Of a stretch of DNA of 64,000 nucleotides, positions 59,937 to 64,000 are shown in pieces. The notes beneath the pieces were generated by a model. It was not told where the DNA came from, searched no databases, and worked only from the letters and a program-made list of their open reading frames with translations. This DNA is from Zavarzinia compransoris (GTDB lineage: Bacteria; Pseudomonadota; Alphaproteobacteria; Zavarziniales; Zavarziniaceae): contig NZ_QGLF01000005.1 in NCBI RefSeq assembly GCF_003173055.1, positions 514,201 to 578,200 on the forward strand, given 5' to 3'. How positions within the stretch are numbered: the stretch's first letter is position 1; each line of letters starts with the position of its first letter. The position numbers and the translations under genes are program-made.

Positions 59937-61313
59937 ATGGATCGCAGAACCTTCGTCAAGGGCGTCGGCGCCGCTGCACTGATGGCGGGGCTGCCCAAAT
60001 TCGCCCTGGCCAAGGCTTCGGCGGACGAGATCGGCAAGCTCGGCTCCACGCTGACCCCCATGGGCGCGGTGAAGGAAGGCAATGCCGACGGTTCCATCGC
60101 CCCCTGGTCGGGCAAGTGGCTGGGCACGCCCCCGGGCATTTCCTTCGCCGGCACCGGCACGCCGCTGCCCGACCCTTACGCCTCCGAAAAGCCGATCTTC
60201 ACCATCACGGCGCAGAGCCTCGCGCAATATGCCGACAAGCTGTCGGCCGGCCAGCAGGCGATGTTCAAGCGCTATCCCGACACCTTCAAGATGCATGTCT
60301 ATCCGTGCCATCGGGATTTCCGCTATTCCGACTGGACGCACGAACAGATCAGGCAGAATGCCGAACTGGCCGCGCTCACCGCCAGCCAGGAAGGCATCAC
60401 CAACGTGAAGGGCGGCGCCGCCTTCCCCTTCCCGAAGTCGGGCATCGAGCAGATCTGGAACGTCATCACCGCGACCAAGGCCTTCACCGAGACCGGCGAC
60501 TACGACGAAGCCGTGGTCTATCCGGACGGCAATATCGCCTGGGGCGGCCAGAAGTGGGACATCTACGCGCCCCCCTACGACCCGAACACCCCGCGCGAGG
60601 CGGGCTCGCCGCAATCGTCCTTCGTCTTCCGCGAAACCACCAAGCCGGAACGCGAGCGCGGCTCGATCGCCCTGGTGCAGGAAACCTGGGCCTTCGACAG
60701 CAATCCGACCATGGCCTATCAATATGTCCCGGGCACCCGCCGCGTGAAGCAGGCGCCGGAAGTGGCCGGCGACTATCCGCTCGGGCCCGGCGGTTTCCAC
60801 ACCGTGGACGACACCCGCCTGTGGGCCCAGTCGCCCAAGCGTTACACCTGGGAACTGGTGGGCAAGAAGGAAATCTTCGTGCCCTACAACAACTACAAGG
60901 TCGAGGATCCGGCGGCGTCCTACAAGACCCTGCTCGGCAAGTCGCACCTGAACCCGGATTTCATGCGCTGGGAACTGCACCGCGTCTGGGTCCTGAAGGC
61001 CAAGCTGAAGGACGGCATCCGTCACATCTATGGCGCGCGCACCATCTATGCCGACGAGGACACCCACCTGCCGCTGCTGGCCGACATGTACGACGCGCGG
61101 GGCGAGCTTTACCGCTTCGCGCTGAACACGGTCTCCTATGATTACGCGGCGCAGATCTTCATGACCCGGGTCTGCTGCTACCACGATCTCGTCTCCGGCG
61201 CCTATATGGCGGACCGGCTGACCAACGAGCTGAAGAACAAGCCGAAGTTCAATGTCGGCGGGCGGAAACCGGGCGATTACACCCCGGCCGAACTGAAGCG
61301 CCGCGGCGTCTGA
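59937..61313 (+). CDS. DUF1329 periplasmic protein
   Basis: A 458-residue protein. The N-terminus DRRTFVKGVGAAALMAGLPK is a twin-arginine-like signal. Family marks are YPDTFKMHVYPCHRDFRYSD and the C-terminal RVWVLKAKLKDGIRHIYGAR, continuing with YAQIFM-like strands. GGGAGGA lies upstream. It is thought to fold as a LolB/LptE-like lipid carrier; that is from family knowledge, not from the sequence. It is paired with the DUF1302 barrel. Confidence 0.87.
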   Translation: MDRRTFVKGVGAAALMAGLPKFALAKASADEIGKLGSTLTPMGAVKEGNADGSIAPWSGKWLGTPPGISFAGTGTPLPDPYASEKPIFTITAQSLAQYADKLSAGQQAMFKRYPDTFKMHVYPCHRDFRYSDWTHEQIRQNAELAALTASQEGITNVKGGAAFPFPKSGIEQIWNVITATKAFTETGDYDEAVVYPDGNIAWGGQKWDIYAPPYDPNTPREAGSPQSSFVFRETTKPERERGSIALVQETWAFDSNPTMAYQYVPGTRRVKQAPEVAGDYPLGPGGFHTVDDTRLWAQSPKRYTWELVGKKEIFVPYNNYKVEDPAASYKTLLGKSHLNPDFMRWELHRVWVLKAKLKDGIRHIYGARTIYADEDTHLPLLADMYDARGELYRFALNTVSYDYAAQIFMTRVCCYHDLVSGAYMADRLTNELKNKPKFNVGGRKPGDYTPAELKRRGV

Positions 61314-61323
61314 GCATCGATCC

Positions 61324-61349
61324 GGCCGGCGGCGGCCATGCCGCCGGCC
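61324..61349 (+). other. intercistronic hairpin before the hydratase gene
   Basis: GGCCGGCGGC (61324-61333) pairs perfectly with GCCGCCGGCC (61340-61349) around GGCCAT. There is no T-tract, so a structure that tunes transcript stability or partial termination is more likely. Confidence 0.45.
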
Positions 61350-61369
61350 ACCATTGAAGGGCACCTGCG

Positions 61370-62155
61370 ATGGACCAGGACACTATCGCGGCGCTGGGTC
61401 TCGAACTGCACCGGGCCCTCGTCGCGCGCAGCACGGTCGCGCCCCTTTCCGGGCGCGGCTTTCCGATCACGGTCGACGATGCCTATGCCGTCCAGACCGC
61501 CTTCCTGTCGCATCGGATCACGGCGGCCAATCGCATCGTCGGCAAGAAGATCGGCGTCACCTCGCGTCCCGTCCAGACCATGCTGGGCGTGAACCAGCCC
61601 GATTTCGGCATGCTCCTGGCCGAGATGGCGGTGCCGGAGCGGGGCGAGATTTCGATGGCGACCATGATCCAGCCAAGGGCGGAGGGCGAGATCGGCTTCG
61701 TCCTGAAGCGCGACCTGATGGGCCCGGGCGTCACCAATGCCGATGTCCTGCGGGCGACGGACGGCGTGATCGCCTGTCTCGAAATCGTCGATTCCCGCAT
61801 CACCGACTGGAAGATCGCCATCGCCGATACGGTCGCGGACAATGCCTCCTGCGGCGTCTTCGTGCTGGGCGACCGGCTGGTCGACCCGCGTCACCTCGAC
61901 CTTGCGCTGGCCGGCATGATCATCGAGAAGAACGGCCGCATCGTCGGCACCGGGGCGGGCGCCGCCACCCTGGATTCGCCGGTCAACGCCATGGCCTGGC
62001 TGGCCAATACCCTGGGCGCGCGGGGCATCCCGCTGAAGGCGGGGGAAGTGATCCTGTCCGGCTCGCTGGCCGCGCTGATCCCGGTCGCGGCCGGCGACGC
62101 GGTCCGGGTGACGATCCAGGGGATCGGCACCTGCCATGCCAATTTCATCGCCTGA
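61370..62155 (+). CDS. 2-keto-4-pentenoate hydratase-type enzyme (HsaE/MhpD-like)
   Basis: A 261-residue fumarylacetoacetase-fold hydratase. It shows GKKIGVTSRPVQTMLGVNQP, PRAEGEIGFVLKRDL (metal-ligand Glu pair) and IEKNGRIVGTGAGAATLDSP. It would add water to the 2-hydroxydienoate released by the HsaD-like hydrolase. GAAGGGCACC precedes the ATG. The SDR gene follows in 7 bp. Oxaloacetate decarboxylase-type members share this fold, so the exact substrate is inferred. Confidence 0.85.
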   Translation: MDQDTIAALGLELHRALVARSTVAPLSGRGFPITVDDAYAVQTAFLSHRITAANRIVGKKIGVTSRPVQTMLGVNQPDFGMLLAEMAVPERGEISMATMIQPRAEGEIGFVLKRDLMGPGVTNADVLRATDGVIACLEIVDSRITDWKIAIADTVADNASCGVFVLGDRLVDPRHLDLALAGMIIEKNGRIVGTGAGAATLDSPVNAMAWLANTLGARGIPLKAGEVILSGSLAALIPVAAGDAVRVTIQGIGTCHANFIA

Positions 62156-62162
62156 GGGCATC

Positions 62163-62960
62163 ATGAGCGGACAGGATTTCGCCGGCCGCGTCGCCCTCGT
62201 CACCGGCGGCGCCTCGGGCATCGGCCATGCCACGGTCGAGGGCTTCGTCGCCCGGGGCGGTTCGGCGGTCATCGCCGACATCAACGCCGGCCTTGCCGGG
62301 GAACGCGCGGCGGCCCTCGGCGGGCGGGCGATCGCGGTAACCCTCGACGTTGCCGACGAGGCCGGCTGGATCGCCGCCGTCGCCGCGGCCAGGGCGGCGT
62401 TCGGCGGGCTCGACGTCGTCGTCAATGCCGCCGGCATTTCATTCACCTCCAGCGTCGCCAATACCGAGATCGAGGATTGGAACCGGGTGGTCGGGGTCAA
62501 CCAGACCGGCACTTTCCTCGGCTGCAAGCATGGCCTCCTGGCGATCGCCGAGACCGGGCGGGGCGGGGCCATCGTCAATATTTCCTCGGTCCAGGGCATC
62601 CACGCCCATGCCGCCAGCTTCGTCTACAACACGACCAAGGCGGCGGTGCGCATGATGTCGAAATCGGTCGCCCTCTCGGGCGCGCTGTTCCAGCCGCCGA
62701 TCCGCTGCAACACCGTGCTGCCCGGCTATGTCGACACGCCGATCCTGGCGCCGGTCGCCGACATGCTGGGCGGCCGCGAGGCGCTGGTTGCCGGCATGTC
62801 GCGGGATACGCCGCTCGGCCGCCTGATCGAGGCGGGCGAGATCGCCGAGGCCATCCTCTTCCTCGCGTCCGACCGGGCGGCCATGGTCACCGGGGCCGAA
62901 CTCGTGGTCGACGGCGGCCTGACCGTGCCGATGCACATCACCTATGCCCAGGCGATGTAA
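62163..62960 (+). CDS. short-chain dehydrogenase/reductase
   Basis: A 265-residue classical SDR. Cofactor motif TGGASGIG near the start, NAAG-type VVNAAGISF, the Ser in NISSVQGI, and catalytic Y155-x3-K159 (VYNTTKAAV). The end LVVDGGLTVPMH is usual. The Asp after beta-2 (IADINAG) suggests NAD(H). A role in the ring-cleavage pathway, such as oxidising a hydroxy group on the steroid-like side chain, is inferred from position. Confidence 0.9.
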   Translation: MSGQDFAGRVALVTGGASGIGHATVEGFVARGGSAVIADINAGLAGERAAALGGRAIAVTLDVADEAGWIAAVAAARAAFGGLDVVVNAAGISFTSSVANTEIEDWNRVVGVNQTGTFLGCKHGLLAIAETGRGGAIVNISSVQGIHAHAASFVYNTTKAAVRMMSKSVALSGALFQPPIRCNTVLPGYVDTPILAPVADMLGGREALVAGMSRDTPLGRLIEAGEIAEAILFLASDRAAMVTGAELVVDGGLTVPMHITYAQAM

Positions 62961-63109
62961 CGCATCGGATTTTATTGTTCGCCCCGGCGAACGATGAATT
63001 CGTGGGCGCTCCCTTCCGGCTGGTGCCGGGGGCGCCTACCCTGCCCATGAGAGAAGCCGGCCCCGCCGGTCAGAACGATAGCCGCGGAAAACGGCGAGTG
63101 GAGGAAGAG

Positions 63110-64000
63110 ATGGACCGCTATCTGGTGATATCCGGGGATGGCCACGCCGGGCTGCCGCCCGAGAAATATCGCGACTATCTCGACAGCAAGTATCACGCGG
63201 AATTCGACGAGCGGCTGCCGAAGGAAATCGCCTTCCGCGAGATGATGGAAGAAAAGCTGCTGGTCAAGGACTTCAACGACAAATGGCGCGCCGCCTGCGG
63301 CAACGACATTTTCGGCGTCTGGGACGGCACGCTGCGCGACAAGGTGCTGGACGGCGACGGCATCGTCGCCGAAGTCCTGTTCCCGGACGGCATCACCGAG
63401 CGGAACGCACCGCCCTTCGGCGCCGACATCGGCTTGCGCTGCCAGGGCGCGGATCCGGAACTGCTGTGGGCCGGGGCCCGGGCGCATAACCGCTGGATGG
63501 TCGATTTCTGCAAGGAGAACCCCTTGCGCCGGATCGGCCTCGCGGTGATCCCGGTGGTCTTCGACATCGAGGTGGCGGTGAAGGAAATCGCCTGGGCGAA
63601 GAAGAACGGCCTCCAGGGCGTGGTCTTCCCCTGCATGACCGACGGCTTCGATCCCTACAACCACCCGAAATACGATCCGGTGTGGCGGATCTGCGAAGAT
63701 CAGAACATGGCGATCCACTTCCATTCGGGTGCGTCCCCGCCGATGGCGCCGGTGCCGGGGGCGATCGGCTGCTTCCTGATGGAATTCCCGTTCTGGATGA
63801 CGCGGTCGATGTGGCAATTCATCTTCGGCGAGGTGCTGGAACGCTTCCCCAAACTGAAGGTCGTCTATACCGAGGGTTCGGAATTCTGGTTCAACTGGAT
63901 GAACACGATGATGGACATCCGGGCGAGCGTGAAGCACACGTCGGGCAAGCTGGGGGATTTCCGGGCGAAGCTGACGATGAAGCCGTCGGAATATTTTGCC
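63110..64000 (+). CDS. amidohydrolase family protein, 3'-truncated by window edge
   Basis: At least 297 codons, open to the window end. It starts MDRYLVISGDGHAGLPPEKY, with the metal-binding DGHAG region, and contains MAIHFHSGASPP and a late YTEGSEFWFNW, as in the amidohydrolase_2 (PF04909) decarboxylase/hydrolase group. GGAGGAAG lies upstream of the ATG. It follows the SDR by 149 bp. Such enzymes often sit in sphingomonad and Rhodospirillales aromatic or steroid clusters; the reaction here is unknown. Confidence 0.85.
   Translation, partial: MDRYLVISGDGHAGLPPEKYRDYLDSKYHAEFDERLPKEIAFREMMEEKLLVKDFNDKWRAACGNDIFGVWDGTLRDKVLDGDGIVAEVLFPDGITERNAPPFGADIGLRCQGADPELLWAGARAHNRWMVDFCKENPLRRIGLAVIPVVFDIEVAVKEIAWAKKNGLQGVVFPCMTDGFDPYNHPKYDPVWRICEDQNMAIHFHSGASPPMAPVPGAIGCFLMEFPFWMTRSMWQFIFGEVLERFPKLKVVYTEGSEFWFNWMNTMMDIRASVKHTSGKLGDFRAKLTMKPSEYFA

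Overview
The window is a 64 kb chromosomal segment from a high-GC alphaproteobacterium. Evidence for this is the RcGTA-type head/tail cluster, DUF2336 and DUF6065 proteins, an Mla operon with a STAS-fused permease, and frequent GTG/TTG starts. A Rhodospirillales-like bacterium fits, but the sequence alone does not fix the genus.

Layout. 1-8.7 kb is housekeeping: the 3' part of leuA, a rhodanese gene divergent from an FtrA-type regulator across a dyad, a yjfJ/yjfL/yjfK-like membrane-stress cluster, a DUF4332 protein, tRNA-Thr(GGU) and an alpha/beta hydrolase. 8.7-25.6 kb is a compact block of phage-derived genes in the order of the Rhodobacter capsulatus gene transfer agent: terS, terL, portal, protease, capsid, connectors, tail tube, tail chaperones, short tape measure, DUF2460, DUF2163, NlpC/P60, TIM-barrel megatron, DUF2793, then lysis-type genes. 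It has no integrase, repressor or replication gene. 25.6-26.6 kb holds a lytic transglycosylase gene behind a near-perfect sigma-54 promoter. 26.6-28.4 kb is the divergent epmA/efp pair. 28.4-29.38 kb is an AT-rich orphan-gene island bounded by two near-identical terminator hairpins. 29.4-48.9 kb is mixed chromosomal content: serine hydrolase, MFS transporter, DUF6065, quinohaemoprotein dehydrogenase, PhoX-like phosphatase, M14-like peptidase, dipeptide epimerase, cytochrome c, DUF2336, an mlaEFD-lipoprotein operon, trypsin-like protease, Gre-family protein and a penicillin acylase homologue. 48.9-64 kb is a catabolic cluster: HsaB-like flavin reductase, HsaA-like monooxygenase, KshB-like reductase, HsaC-like extradiol dioxygenase, HsaD-like hydrolase, hydratase, SDR and amidohydrolase. 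Interleaved with it are an RND/MMPL transporter, a YCF48 propeller, a DUF1302 outer-membrane barrel and a DUF1329 protein.

How the parts work together. The catabolic block reads as a meta-cleavage pathway for a bulky hydrophobic phenol, with steroid A-ring degradation the closest known match, combined with its own envelope transport system. Three transcription units in it share an 18-bp motif (TAGTC-N4-C-R-GAC-S-ATG) 71-77 bp upstream of their start codons, which looks like the operator or promoter of a pathway-specific regulon. In the GTA-like block, the tail-chaperone pair gp10/gp10.1 shows a canonical -1 slippery heptamer (C CCT TTA) followed by a stem-loop, so a frameshifted fusion is predicted as in lambda G/GT. 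These two signals, the sigma-54 promoter, and the terminator-bounded island are the most notable observations. No stretch longer than about 300 bases lacks a gene.
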